This document shows, one piece after another, positions 23,964 to 30,154 of a DNA stretch of 55,435 nucleotides. Position 1 is the first letter of the stretch; each line of letters opens with the position of its first letter. The translations under genes were made by a program, and so were the position numbers. Origin of the DNA: a virus; IMG/VR virus record IMGVR_UViG_3300019880_000002, positions 1-55,435 of that record. One strand, 5' to 3'. The notes under the pieces were generated by a model. The model was not told the origin of the DNA. It did not search any database and worked only from the letters and a program-made list of their open reading frames with translations.

Positions 23964-24041
23964 AGAGTGGCGCAGCTTCAAAGTAGCGGCCACTCTTTCG
24001 ACCGGAATGCCCCTGTGGGAATTAGGAGACAGGGACCCGGT
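23964..24041 (+). ncRNA. Structured intergenic RNA with two hairpins
   Basis: AGAGTGGC (23964) pairs with GCCACTCT (23989) and TTT follows, so it may end transcription. A second element has ACCGG (24001) with CCGGT (24037) and an inner CCCTGT (24011) with ACAGGG (24029). The inner stem carries a CCCTGTGGG box. It ends just before the ribosome-binding site AGGAGG (24047) of the next gene, so it could also be a translational control element. Confidence 0.5.
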
Positions 24042-24057
24042 TGAACAGGAGGGTGAA

Positions 24058-24471
24058 GTGAATCAGATGGTGGAATACACCGACGTAGCCTGCAAGCGTT
24101 GTGGCTCTGAGCGAGGAGAACGGTGTGTGAATGCAAAGGGGCATGAAGTACCCCCTTCGCTTTCGCATAAGGCTCGTAGGGACCTAGCGATCGAGCTATC
24201 CAATCGGCGTGAAACTGAAGGCGCCAAGGGCGATGCATACTTCGCTGGAAGGGAAACCGACCTCACGAGGAAGGTACCTGAGGGATGGCAGCCAGATAGT
24301 ACAGGCGCCTTGGTGAACGGCATAAATCCGACGCTCGAGAAAGAGCGTCGGATCAAGCAGGTATTGTGGTCGATCAACTTCGCTCGTAAGGTTATGGGTG
24401 TATCGCAAGACCAGCTTGACCTCAACTTGGCCGAGATGATCGTTGATGGAGGCGTCGATGTTTCCTGCTAA
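24058..24471 (+). CDS. Phage zinc-finger protein (C-x2-C...C...H-x2-R)
   Basis: About 137 aa from GTG 24058, chosen because AGGAGG lies five bases upstream. Residues 10-45 read CKRCGSERGERCVNAKGHE then HKARRD, matching the small actinobacterial phage zinc-finger pattern C-x2-C-G-x5-C...H-x2-R. The C-terminal half is helical. The same finger occurs in the protein at 24989-25222. DNA binding is likely. Confidence 0.7.
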   Translation: MNQMVEYTDVACKRCGSERGERCVNAKGHEVPPSLSHKARRDLAIELSNRRETEGAKGDAYFAGRETDLTRKVPEGWQPDSTGALVNGINPTLEKERRIKQVLWSINFARKVMGVSQDQLDLNLAEMIVDGGVDVSC

Positions 24472-24751
24472 GGGTGCTCACCTCGAGCTGAACGAGAAGT
24501 ACCTTGCATGGATGCAAGGACGTCTGATCGAGATCGAGGCCGAGTATTCGGACGAGAACGCAGACGACGACAAGGATGCCGTCCTCGATGCTATGCTCGA
24601 ATACGAAGGTTGGGCCGAAGAGAAGGACAACTTCGGCCGTAAGGTCTTCGCTGCGACACCATACAAGGAAGGCGAGCTTCGCATCACTGTGGTTCACACC
24701 AAGCGAGGCGAGATCAGGCTCGACATCAGAGAATGGTTTGAAGGTAAGTAG
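24458..24751 (+). CDS. Hypothetical acidic protein
   Basis: 97 aa from ATG 24458 with GGAGG at 24448-24452, overlapping the preceding gene by 14 bases. Long helix ELNEKYLAWMQGRLIEIEAEY, acidic stretch DENADDDKD, then a beta hairpin (GELRITVVHT, EIRLDIREW). No known family. Acidic small early proteins of phages sometimes mimic DNA, but nothing here proves it. Confidence 0.7.
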   Translation: MFPAKGAHLELNEKYLAWMQGRLIEIEAEYSDENADDDKDAVLDAMLEYEGWAEEKDNFGRKVFAATPYKEGELRITVVHTKRGEIRLDIREWFEGK

Positions 24752-24810
24752 ACTTCCTACTTTGATCGTCGGCGAATGCAAGTTCGTCGTCGGTCATGGA
24801 AGGAGGTATG

Positions 24811-25065
24811 GTGAAATACGCCGAAGCACTTCGCCGGTTGCACAACTGCTTCTTGGGCGAAGAGGATCTTGAGATCCGAATTGTCCTTACCGACCGACCA
24901 GATCTAGTTTATAGGGGCGGCACGCAGCTTGATGTCGTTCGAGTACACAAAACCCCCACCGGTGTTGTCATGATCGAAGGAGCTATCAGTGAATCCTGTG
25001 CTGAGCAGCCGCCAGTCGAAGGCACTCGAAGTAGGATGCCCGTACTGCGGACAGCAAAAGGGTAA
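24811..25065 (+). CDS. Hypothetical protein
   Basis: About 84 aa from GTG 24811 behind AAGGAGG. N-terminal helix KYAEALRRLHNCFLG, then LEIRIVLTDRPDLVYRGG and VVMIEGA strands. The last 26 codons overlap the next gene in another frame. Unknown function. Confidence 0.6.
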   Translation: MKYAEALRRLHNCFLGEEDLEIRIVLTDRPDLVYRGGTQLDVVRVHKTPTGVVMIEGAISESCAEQPPVEGTRSRMPVLRTAKG

Positions 25066-25222
25066 GAAGTGTATCACCAAGGGTAAGTTGAATGCTGTCC
25101 CCCACAGCGCTCGACTGGTACAAGCATCCGAAGTGGCTGAGTTCAAGTCGAAGAAGCATCAGCGTCGTGCCGTTAACCACGGCTTCGTCGATGCTGGTGA
25201 GAAATTGACCTTCTCCGCGTAG
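24989..25222 (+). CDS. Phage zinc-finger protein, second copy
   Basis: 77 aa from GTG 24989 with AAGGAG seven bases upstream. CPYCGQQKGKKCITKGK followed by HSARLVQ repeats the C-x2-C-G-x5-C...H-x2-R finger of the protein at 24058-24471, here as a stand-alone unit with a Lys-rich C-terminus. Likely DNA binding. Confidence 0.7.
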   Translation: MNPVLSSRQSKALEVGCPYCGQQKGKKCITKGKLNAVPHSARLVQASEVAEFKSKKHQRRAVNHGFVDAGEKLTFSA

Positions 25223-25280
25223 CTTTAATCGTCGATGCACGGGGGCATCGGCGGTTATGGATACGAAGGACAGGAGAAAC

Positions 25281-25568
25281 ATGTACGACCTAACTTGGTA
25301 TCAAGAGGAAGCAATTCGCAACTACGGGCTGTACATGGAAGTCCAGAAGAAAGTAAGCGCGCTGGAAGCGAATGCGCTCAGGTCAGCAGGAGGGTCTGTC
25401 AAGGCGCAATCGCAACTGCTAGGCGACGCAAGGACAGAAGCAGGATTTGAGTACAAGATTCGTTGCCAGCAGAGGACAACCTACCAGACGATAACGCTCC
25501 TGAACGTACAGATGGCAATCATGATGCAAGGACGAATGGCTTCCGTACCAATGCAGCGACAGGTTTGA
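25281..25568 (+). CDS. Hypothetical helical protein
   Basis: 95 aa from ATG 25281 with CAGGAGAAAC upstream. Helical throughout (EEAIRNYGLYMEVQKKVSAL), Gln-rich, ending MASVPMQRQV. No domain recognised. A hairpin (CAC-GGGG-CC / GG-CCCC-GTG, about 25570-25604) follows its stop and probably ends the transcript before promoter P3. Confidence 0.7.
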   Translation: MYDLTWYQEEAIRNYGLYMEVQKKVSALEANALRSAGGSVKAQSQLLGDARTEAGFEYKIRCQQRTTYQTITLLNVQMAIMMQGRMASVPMQRQV

Positions 25569-25600
25569 GCACAGGGGGCCCGAGTGTAAACTTGGACCCC

Positions 25601-25631
25601 GTGTAGTCAGACTTAGTTGTCACGGTATAAT
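25601..25631 (+). promoter_or_regulatory. Early promoter P3
   Basis: GTGTAGTC at 25601-25608 (lacking the first CT of the consensus), 17 bases, TATAAT at 25626-25631. It precedes the gene at 25659 and the first tRNA-like element. Confidence 0.7.
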
Positions 25632-25658
25632 TAAGGAAGACTAGTCAAAGGAGTACAA

Positions 25659-25850
25659 ATGCATCGCAGTAGCAACATCATCCAGCCCGTACAGGCGAGC
25701 AAGTTGAGCTGGCCGGATAAGTGGCGTCGGTACCTTCGGACATTCGATCGTTCGAAGCGAAGCCATGCACAAGCTGGATGGACAGTAGGACTGGTACTCG
25801 ATATATGGAACACGATTGATTCGTGTATGTCAATGCCAGCGAAGGCGTAA
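25659..25850 (+). CDS. Hypothetical 63-aa protein
   Basis: ATG 25659 with AAAGGAGTACAA upstream. Basic N-terminal half (KWRRYLRTFDRSKRSH) and hydrophobic C-terminal half (AGWTVGLVLDIWN). No known family. A CCCACAGGGCCG box (25856-25867) follows its stop. Confidence 0.65.
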   Translation: MHRSSNIIQPVQASKLSWPDKWRRYLRTFDRSKRSHAQAGWTVGLVLDIWNTIDSCMSMPAKA

Positions 25851-25933
25851 GGAATCCCACAGGGCCGCTTTGAATAATTGGCGCATTATAGAGGAGATAG
25901 CTTAGTAGCGAATCCTAACTACATAGGTACCAT

Positions 25934-26017
25934 GGAGATGTAGCTCAATGGTAGAGCGAGTGGTCACCGGAGAGATCTGGTTGTAAACTGTTGTAGGTTC
26001 GATTCCTACCGTCTCCA
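25934..26017 (+). tRNA. tRNA-like element A (no standard anticodon arm)
   Basis: The acceptor stem GGAGATG/CGTCTCC (7 bp), D arm GCTC-AATGGTA-GAGC and T arm GTAGG-TTCGATT-CCTAC are all standard and a discriminator A follows. Between D and T arms are 35 bases that do not give a normal five-pair, seven-base anticodon arm. Instead ACCGGA-GAGA-TCTGGT (25966-25981) forms a hairpin, and an outer AGTGG/CTGTT pairing relies on G-U. It may be a decayed tRNA, a tRNA with an insertion, or a tRNA mimic serving as an RNase P/Z cleavage signal. A small gene begins 16 bases downstream. Confidence 0.5.
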
Positions 26018-26032
26018 CGGAAAGGAAATACC

Positions 26033-26179
26033 ATGCCGAAAGACGTAACGTACGTCGCGTTTCATCCGAAGGCGAAGATGCGTGCTGCACTTCTCCTTGC
26101 CAGTGTCTTGACATGTGGACTAGCCGCACCGATCTGGATAGGCTGGGAAATCAAGACGTGGAACAAGGTCTATTCTTAG
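26033..26179 (+). CDS. 48-aa membrane protein
   Basis: ATG 26033 behind GGAAAGGAAATACC and 16 bases after tRNA-like element A. One membrane helix (RAALLLASVLTCGLAAPIWIG) with a basic N-terminal side. Its neighbour downstream is also a small membrane protein. Function unknown. Confidence 0.6.
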   Translation: MPKDVTYVAFHPKAKMRAALLLASVLTCGLAAPIWIGWEIKTWNKVYS

Positions 26180-26188
26180 GGGAGTACA

Positions 26189-26386
26189 ATGCGGTTCGAT
26201 GGTAACGATCTCGTTACGCTCTGCATCGGTTTTACTGGCGGCGTACTCTACTCGTACGTAATCTTACTCCTTCAGAAGTGGGTGCAACGTAAGCTTAACC
26301 AGCTCAGTAAGGATTTAGAGGATCTTGGCCGCTTGACAAAGGTTGATAGGCCGCCACATGAAGCTAGGAACCACGACTTTCTTTAA
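26189..26386 (+). CDS. 65-aa membrane protein
   Basis: ATG 26189 with GGGGAGTACA upstream. A single helix (LVTLCIGFTGGVLYSYVILLLQKW) is followed by a charged cytoplasmic-type tail. Nine bases separate it from the previous membrane protein, so the two are co-translated. Function unknown. Confidence 0.68.
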   Translation: MRFDGNDLVTLCIGFTGGVLYSYVILLLQKWVQRKLNQLSKDLEDLGRLTKVDRPPHEARNHDFL

Positions 26387-26393
26387 GAGACAC

Positions 26394-26425
26394 CTTGTAG
26401 TCCAGCTATATACCCAGCGTATAAT
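26394..26425 (+). promoter_or_regulatory. Promoter P4, driving a structured RNA
   Basis: CTTGTAGTC at 26394-26402, 17 bases, TATAAT at 26420-26425, a full match to the phage promoter consensus. No gene follows for 340 bases; the predicted start (about 26432) lies ten bases before the first hairpin of the structured RNA. Confidence 0.8.
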
Positions 26426-26431
26426 TGAAGT

Positions 26432-26741
26432 AGAACAGCAAGGAAATGCCGGTGAAGAGCCATTGAGAATGGTCGGTACATTTCCTTGTCGATCTGCCAA
26501 GACTGACAAAGATGGGAGGCTATCATGCGGCCCATTAGATAGTAAAGGGGTCTGTCAAAGACCACTGCACGTGACAGGACGCTGTGCTGAAGGTATGAAC
26601 TCTTTTCCCTTCCCAGGGGTCCTGCGTCCTGTCACCAAGACCGAATAGCTTATCGGTAGAGCATCATAAGGTCAGATTGTTTTCCCACCCTGCATCGGAA
26701 ACAGCCTTATGAAAGAGTAGGTTCGACTCCTACTTCGGTCA
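26432..26741 (+). ncRNA. Multi-hairpin non-coding RNA ending in a tRNA-like domain
   Basis: This gap has no credible gene but is filled with helices: GGAAATG/CATTTCC enclosing CCG/CGG and CCAT/ATGG (26442-26485); TTGTC/GACAA (26486-26509); ATGGG/CCCAT (26512-26535); GGTCT/AGACC (26549-26563); and a perfect 11-bp stem GTGACAGGACG/CGTCCTGTCAC (26571-26635). Three bases later the tRNA-like element B begins. Promoter P4 lies directly upstream, so this looks like a dedicated RNA of about 310 nt. I do not recognise the family. Confidence 0.7.
26639..26741 (+). tRNA. tRNA-like element B (extended anticodon arm)
   Basis: Acceptor GACCGAA/TTCGGTC is a perfect 7 bp; D arm GCTT-ATCGGTA-GAGC; T arm GTAGG-TTCGACT-CCTAC; discriminator A. 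At the anticodon position TCATAAGG pairs with CCTTATGA (8 bp) and, instead of a seven-base loop, encloses 33 bases with a further stem TGTTTTCC/GGAAACA. So the cloverleaf is intact but the anticodon loop is replaced by a long bipartite hairpin. An intron is possible but would be very short. It forms the 3' end of the structured RNA starting near 26432. Confidence 0.6.
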
Positions 26742-26769
26742 CGCAACACTCCATTCATCAGGAGGACAT

Positions 26770-27039
26770 GTGAAGACACTCCGCATTACAAGTACAGTAA
26801 CGGTCGTCACGAACGTCCCGTACAACGAGCACCACTACGGAAAGATGACGATCGAACAGGCTGTCGAAGCTGAGAGGGACACTGACCCTAAAGTCGTCTG
26901 GGAAGCTATTCAGATGGCTGTCCAGTCTGGGGAGTGCGAAGGCTCGCAGCAACGCAATGTCGACGTGATCGACGAAGACAATAGCGATGGAGCTGCAAGG
27001 TTCGCCCTCAGTGACATTGCAAGGAGCCTTCAAGCATGA
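26770..27039 (+). CDS. Hypothetical protein
   Basis: 89 aa from GTG 26770 with AGGAGGACAT upstream, 28 bases after tRNA-like element B. Begins KTLRITSTVTVVTNVPYNEH, a beta hairpin, then helix EQAVEAERDTDPKVVWEAIQ. Acidic. It overlaps the next gene by four bases (ATGA). Unknown function. Confidence 0.72.
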   Translation: MKTLRITSTVTVVTNVPYNEHHYGKMTIEQAVEAERDTDPKVVWEAIQMAVQSGECEGSQQRNVDVIDEDNSDGAARFALSDIARSLQA

Positions 27040-27344
27040 CTACGTTGAAGACACACTTGCAGGAATGTCAGGCACTCTTCGACCAGAATGGCGACGTTGA
27101 AATCGTCGTCGAGTTGGTTGGTGGAGGGGATGCCACGCTTGAACGAGTAGAGTACGATGCAGAAGAGAACGTCGTCGTGTTCACCATCGTGCCCGACGAG
27201 ACCTCAGAGATTCCAGGACTGCCGCCAGGTGGCATGGAATTCAGAAATCGTCCTGACGCCCGCTACAGGGATGAAGGACCACTGACCAAGCCGCCCGCCG
27301 ACAGCCTGCCGGGCTTCGGGGTTGCCGAGCAGCCTGGTCAGTAG
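27036..27344 (+). CDS. Hypothetical acidic protein
   Basis: 102 aa. Helix TLKTHLQECQALFDQNG, then DVEIVVELVGG and ENVVVFTIVP strands, and a Pro/Gly-rich C-terminus. It resembles the 24811-25065 protein in layout (helix, then a beta pair). It is translationally coupled to the previous gene. tRNA-like element C starts nine bases after its stop. Function unknown. Confidence 0.72.
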   Translation: MTTLKTHLQECQALFDQNGDVEIVVELVGGGDATLERVEYDAEENVVVFTIVPDETSEIPGLPPGGMEFRNRPDARYRDEGPLTKPPADSLPGFGVAEQPGQ

Positions 27345-27352
27345 CAAGGTGT

Positions 27353-27412
27353 TGCCTGTATGGTTACAAGCTGGTCTGGGAGACAGCTGTAGGTTCGATT
27401 CCTACTAGGCAC
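27353..27412 (+). ncRNA. tRNA-like element C (compact)
   Basis: T arm GTAGG-TTCGATT-CCTAC is identical to element A. The acceptor is short (TGCCTG with TAGGCA), a D-like hairpin TGTA-TGGT-TACA overlaps it, and the anticodon place is taken by AGCT-G-GTCT-GGG-AGAC-AGCT, a strong hairpin with a three-base loop. There is no variable region. It cannot be a normal tRNA. Confidence 0.5.
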
Positions 27413-27423
27413 GCGGAGTAGGA

Positions 27424-27452
27424 CCTTGAAATAGCCCCAAAAACATTTCAAG
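27424..27452. terminator. Hairpin upstream of P5
   Basis: CTTGAAAT and ATTTCAAG form an eight-base-pair stem around an A/C-rich loop. There is no U-run. It probably separates the element C transcript from promoter P5. Confidence 0.45.
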
Positions 27453-27458
27453 ATCCCT

Positions 27459-27489
27459 CTTGCAGTCCAACTAGCTCAACCTGTATAAT
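27459..27489 (+). promoter_or_regulatory. Early promoter P5
   Basis: CTTGCAGTC at 27459-27467, 16 bases, TATAAT at 27484-27489. It lies 43 bases upstream of the gene at 27532. Confidence 0.8.
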
Positions 27490-27531
27490 AAACATAGAAG
27501 GCAATACAAAACAACGTAGAAAGGCAACACC

Positions 27532-28026
27532 ATGACAACTCCAAACTTCGACGACACCGAGACCAAGTCGGAAGAGGCTGACCTTGATGTTGAGGTCAAC
27601 GACGACGACAACCTCGATGTGGACGTTCCGGATGACACCGATGACGCCCCCAGCGAGACCGTTGCCGAAGCCAAGCCTGCGAAGGCCACTGGTACTCCTC
27701 GGACGAAGGCGCCTGAAGGCTTCGTGAAGCCCGTTGAGTTCGCGAAGGTCCTCTCGGCGCACCTCGGCAAGACCGTTCCGCCGCAGGTGGTGTACTCGTA
27801 CATCAAGAACAACTCCGGTGAAAGCGCTCGCAACCCGTTCCCCGTGCACGAGCTCGACGGGTACGCGTGGTACGTCAAGCCCGAAGAGGGTCTGGCGTGG
27901 TGGGACGCAAAGAACGGCCGTGTCGCGGCGTCCAAGGAAGAGCGTGCTGCGAAGGCAGCCAAGAAGGCTGCAGCGCCTGCCGCTGAGGCTCCGGCCGATG
28001 AGACCCCGGCTGTTGAAGCTGAGTAG
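27532..28026 (+). CDS. Putative DNA-binding protein with acidic and Ala-rich tails
   Basis: 164 aa. Residues 10-55 are strongly acidic with Asp/Val repeats. The centre (about 65-130) has VPPQVVYSYIKNN, the helix-turn-helix-like stretch also found in the 20233-20532 protein (PQMMYNYLRNG). The C-terminus is Lys/Ala/Pro rich, like histone-like or Lsr2-type tails. Likely an abundant nucleoid or regulatory protein. Its own promoter P5 precedes it, and structured RNA follows. Confidence 0.72.
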   Translation: MTTPNFDDTETKSEEADLDVEVNDDDNLDVDVPDDTDDAPSETVAEAKPAKATGTPRTKAPEGFVKPVEFAKVLSAHLGKTVPPQVVYSYIKNNSGESARNPFPVHELDGYAWYVKPEEGLAWWDAKNGRVAASKEERAAKAAKKAAAPAAEAPADETPAVEAE

Positions 28027-28040
28027 TACATAGTAAGGTA

Positions 28041-28531
28041 GGATCCGAAACCAGCCGTGAGGGCGTCCAATCGAATTGGGCCGGATCTACGAGCACAGCC
28101 AAGCTATTCCATTACCGTATCAGCCTCCCAAAGACTGAAGGAACCGGAAGCTTGGCTGTGCGTAAATATAACTCCACTCATCAAGGAGAATACCATGCCG
28201 AGAAGTAGTCTGGTGACTACGCCCTTTTGAGATTGGGATAGGTGGGTTCGATTCCCACCTCGGACTCTGCTACGTTAGCATTGGGTATACGACCATACCT
28301 GGCTAGCGGGTCCATTACAAAGCAGCTGCCTCCCGCGGCGTACGAAGTGAGCTAGGGAGATGGACGAAGTGAGGAGACCAAGCCAGGTTAGGACGGCCTC
28401 ACATTTGAAATGGTAAGGCCCTGACGTGGAGTGGAGTCGACAGAATACCACGCTGGAACTTGATCTTCGCATCCAGCTAGGACCCCTAAAAGGGTCGGTG
28501 GGAGACTGAGAAGCGTTGAAGCGTCAGGGCC
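28041..28531 (+). ncRNA. Large structured RNA region containing tRNA-like element D
   Basis: The 523 bases between two genes hold no credible reading frame but many long-range helices. These are GATCC/GGATC (28042-28087); a perfect 13-bp stem GCACAGCCAAGCT/AGCTTGGCTGTGC (28093-28161); tRNA-like element D; GGTAT/ATACC (28284-28299); CCTGGCT/AGCCAGG (28298-28387); GTCCAT/ATGGAC with CTCCC/GGGAG (28310-28365); and a perfect 10-bp stem GGCCCTGACG/CGTCAGGGCC (28417-28531). The last encloses CGTGG/CCACG, GCTGG/CCAGC and GACCC/GGGTC. The final domain is a multi-branch junction. It ends 19 bases before the next ATG. GOLLD-type phage RNAs are large and can include a tRNA, so kinship should be tested; I cannot confirm it. 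Confidence 0.65.
28196..28266 (+). ncRNA. tRNA-like element D
   Basis: T arm GTGGG-TTCGATT-CCCAC and a short acceptor CCGAG/CTCGG. The D-like arm GTAGTC-TGGT-GACTAC has six pairs and the same TGGT loop as element C. The anticodon position has only CCC/GGG around a ten-base loop. It lies within the larger structured region. Confidence 0.5.
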
Positions 28532-28549
28532 GAACCTCCAAGGAGTAAT

Positions 28550-29104
28550 ATGGAATACACAGAGCCTTCATGGCAACGTCAGTTTGTGTGGAGCCCGTCT
28601 GGTAGGTTGATCTCGACCTGGAAGTCCGACGGGTACGGGCTTTACAATACAAACGACTTCAAGGCCATTAGCCACGAGATCGATGCCCTTAGGGATTCGA
28701 TTGTTGCCTCCTTTAGCAGGCCGTGGCCTACCTCCAAAAACGATAAGGGTGAAAAAGTGGGAGTATATACCGACCAGATGGACATCGGTACCGAAGTCGA
28801 TACCGTCGTGATGGACAAAGTTCGGCAGGCGACGATCGACAAAGAGGTCGCCAAGAAGATGACCTTCATCGAAGCGTACGGAAACGATCCATTCACCAAC
28901 GGAGACGTTCTTCGCTTCACGAAGCGTTTCGCAGTTGGCGCTCCCGATGGATACTTGTACGCAGCCATCAAGGTGGATAAGTACTGGTACACAACGGGCC
29001 CACGTGGTGCGAAGTTCACGTGGGACGAGTTCGTTGCCTGGCTCGTTGCAGGTAGCAACCCGGTCACGTTCGACGAGATCGAAAGCATGACGCCTTCGTA
29101 CTAG
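28550..29104 (+). CDS. Hypothetical protein
   Basis: 184 aa from ATG 28550 with CCAAGGAGTAAT upstream. Mixed alpha/beta, with RQFVWSPSGRLISTWKSDG at the start, a Lys-rich loop and GYLYAAIKVDKYWYTTGPRG followed by FTWDEFVAWLVAG near the end. The last part suggests a small domain that binds a ligand or nucleic acid. No family recognised. It lies between two structured RNA regions. Confidence 0.75.
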   Translation: MEYTEPSWQRQFVWSPSGRLISTWKSDGYGLYNTNDFKAISHEIDALRDSIVASFSRPWPTSKNDKGEKVGVYTDQMDIGTEVDTVVMDKVRQATIDKEVAKKMTFIEAYGNDPFTNGDVLRFTKRFAVGAPDGYLYAAIKVDKYWYTTGPRGAKFTWDEFVAWLVAGSNPVTFDEIESMTPSY

Positions 29105-29111
29105 CACGACA

Positions 29112-29207
29112 GGGAAGCTCACGTAGGGCACGGTAAAGCATCAGGCGAGAAGGCCGACGGGTCGCGTCGAGTCAGATGTCCAGGAGGTTCGAATCCTCCA
29201 TTCCCAC
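29112..29207 (+). ncRNA. tRNA-like element E
   Basis: T arm GGAGG-TTCGAAT-CCTCC and a five-pair acceptor GGGAA/TTCCC. Between them a D-like GCT...AAGC with GGTAAAGC, and a five-pair hairpin CGACG-GGTCG-CGTCG in place of an anticodon arm. The weakest of the five elements. Confidence 0.4.
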
Positions 29208-29233
29208 GTAACAAGCTTTACTGGAGGGTGAAA

Positions 29234-29320
29234 GGTGCGCGGGTGATGGCGCGGCACCACATGAAAGGGGTCGGCTGAGTTCGGCAAGCAGCTGAACAAG
29301 GTCGGCCCCTTTCTTTCTGC
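29234..29320 (+). terminator. Hairpin and rho-independent terminator
   Basis: GGTGC/GCACC (29234-29258) is followed by GAAAGGGG (29263-29270) paired with CCCCTTTC (29306-29313). The latter encloses GTTC/GAAC and ends in a T-rich tail. It ends the RNA-rich transcription unit. The remaining bases to 29410 show only a GCCCTGTGGG box (29355-29364). Confidence 0.75.
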
Positions 29321-29410
29321 GTCTTAAACGATCATGCGCCACTAACCTGATCCCGCCCTGTGGGTATCTGATCAACATGTACCGGTTGCCAAGGGTCATC
29401 AATTCGTTCC

Positions 29411-29442
29411 CTTGTAGTCAACACGGTATCCTATAGTATAAT
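29411..29442 (+). promoter_or_regulatory. Early promoter P6
   Basis: CTTGTAGTC at 29411-29419, 17 bases, TATAAT at 29437-29442, 17 bases before the next start. It opens the operon of the helicase region. Confidence 0.8.
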
Positions 29443-29459
29443 AAAGGATGGAGGTAAAA

Positions 29460-29675
29460 ATGTTGAAAGATCAGCTCCGTCTTAGTGAAGAAGATGCAGA
29501 ACTACTCGACGAGATCCTCGAGCAGAGTATCACCATCGAGGAAGAAGTCCTCGACACGGTGATTGACCAAGATCAAACTCCTGATACCATCGAAGGGTTC
29601 ATGGAGGTAGTGAGCACACAACAAGAGCGCATTGCACTACTGAGGCAGATGCGAGAGCGTTTAGGGGGACAGTAG
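29460..29675 (+). CDS. Hypothetical acidic helical protein
   Basis: 71 aa from ATG 29460, preferred over ATG 29448 because GGAGG lies six bases upstream. Very acidic helical protein (LSEEDAELLDEILEQSITIEEE), coiled-coil-like. The last base is shared with the next GTG start. Function unknown. Confidence 0.72.
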   Translation: MLKDQLRLSEEDAELLDEILEQSITIEEEVLDTVIDQDQTPDTIEGFMEVVSTQQERIALLRQMRERLGGQ

Positions 29676-30154
29676 TGCCAATTGATGCACGGACAGCAGA
29701 GCCAACTGACCCATTACCGGGTGACCTAACAGTTATCCCGGCCATGTTCGAGCATGCGAAGCTAGTTTACAACACCATGCTCGAGACAGCAAAGTTGGAT
29801 CCTGAGAACAACCTACCAACGTACGAAGGTCACTTGACGAACTTATTCAAGGGTCTTCGTCTTAGTGTTCCGTATTACACCACGATCAAGAACATGCTTG
29901 TCCAGATGGGTTGTATCGAACAGACCCGTCGTGGAGGAGGTAATGGAACGAGCAAGTGGGTACTATGGAAGCCTCCAGAACTTGAAACTTGGAAGGCAGC
30001 CGAGTTCAAGAACCCTCGGCATGGCAACAAGCAGACACGTACGGAGCAAATGGTTAAGGACTTGACGACCCGAATGAGGGAACTCGAGAACGTAATCATG
30101 AAGCAGCAAGACCAACTCAACGCACTAAAGGAGTGGACAAAGTTCAATGTCTGA
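29675..30154 (+). CDS. Putative DNA-binding protein with coiled coil
   Basis: 159 aa from GTG 29675, sharing a base with the upstream TAG. The centre (about 45-105) resembles a winged helix: helices, then YTTIKNMLVQMGCIEQTRRG and GTSKWVLW as the wing strand. Residues 120-155 form a coiled coil (LTTRMRELENVIMKQQDQLNAL). Likely a dimeric DNA-binding regulator or replication accessory. Confidence 0.68.
   Translation: MPIDARTAEPTDPLPGDLTVIPAMFEHAKLVYNTMLETAKLDPENNLPTYEGHLTNLFKGLRLSVPYYTTIKNMLVQMGCIEQTRRGGGNGTSKWVLWKPPELETWKAAEFKNPRHGNKQTRTEQMVKDLTTRMRELENVIMKQQDQLNALKEWTKFNV

Noticed and set aside
26639-26741. tRNA with a self-splicing intron
   Set aside because: The insert is only about 33 bases and forms a simple hairpin; no group I or group II core fits in this space.
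28042-28087. Second hammerhead: CCGAAAC, a hairpin, GTC and another hairpin in the right order
   Set aside because: The required GATGA core after stem I is missing (GGCCGGATC instead), and stem III needs a bulge. Kept only as a helix in the larger RNA.
28041-28549. tmRNA
   Set aside because: No Ala-type acceptor, no resume codon frame and no usual tmRNA 5' end; the embedded element has a short acceptor.
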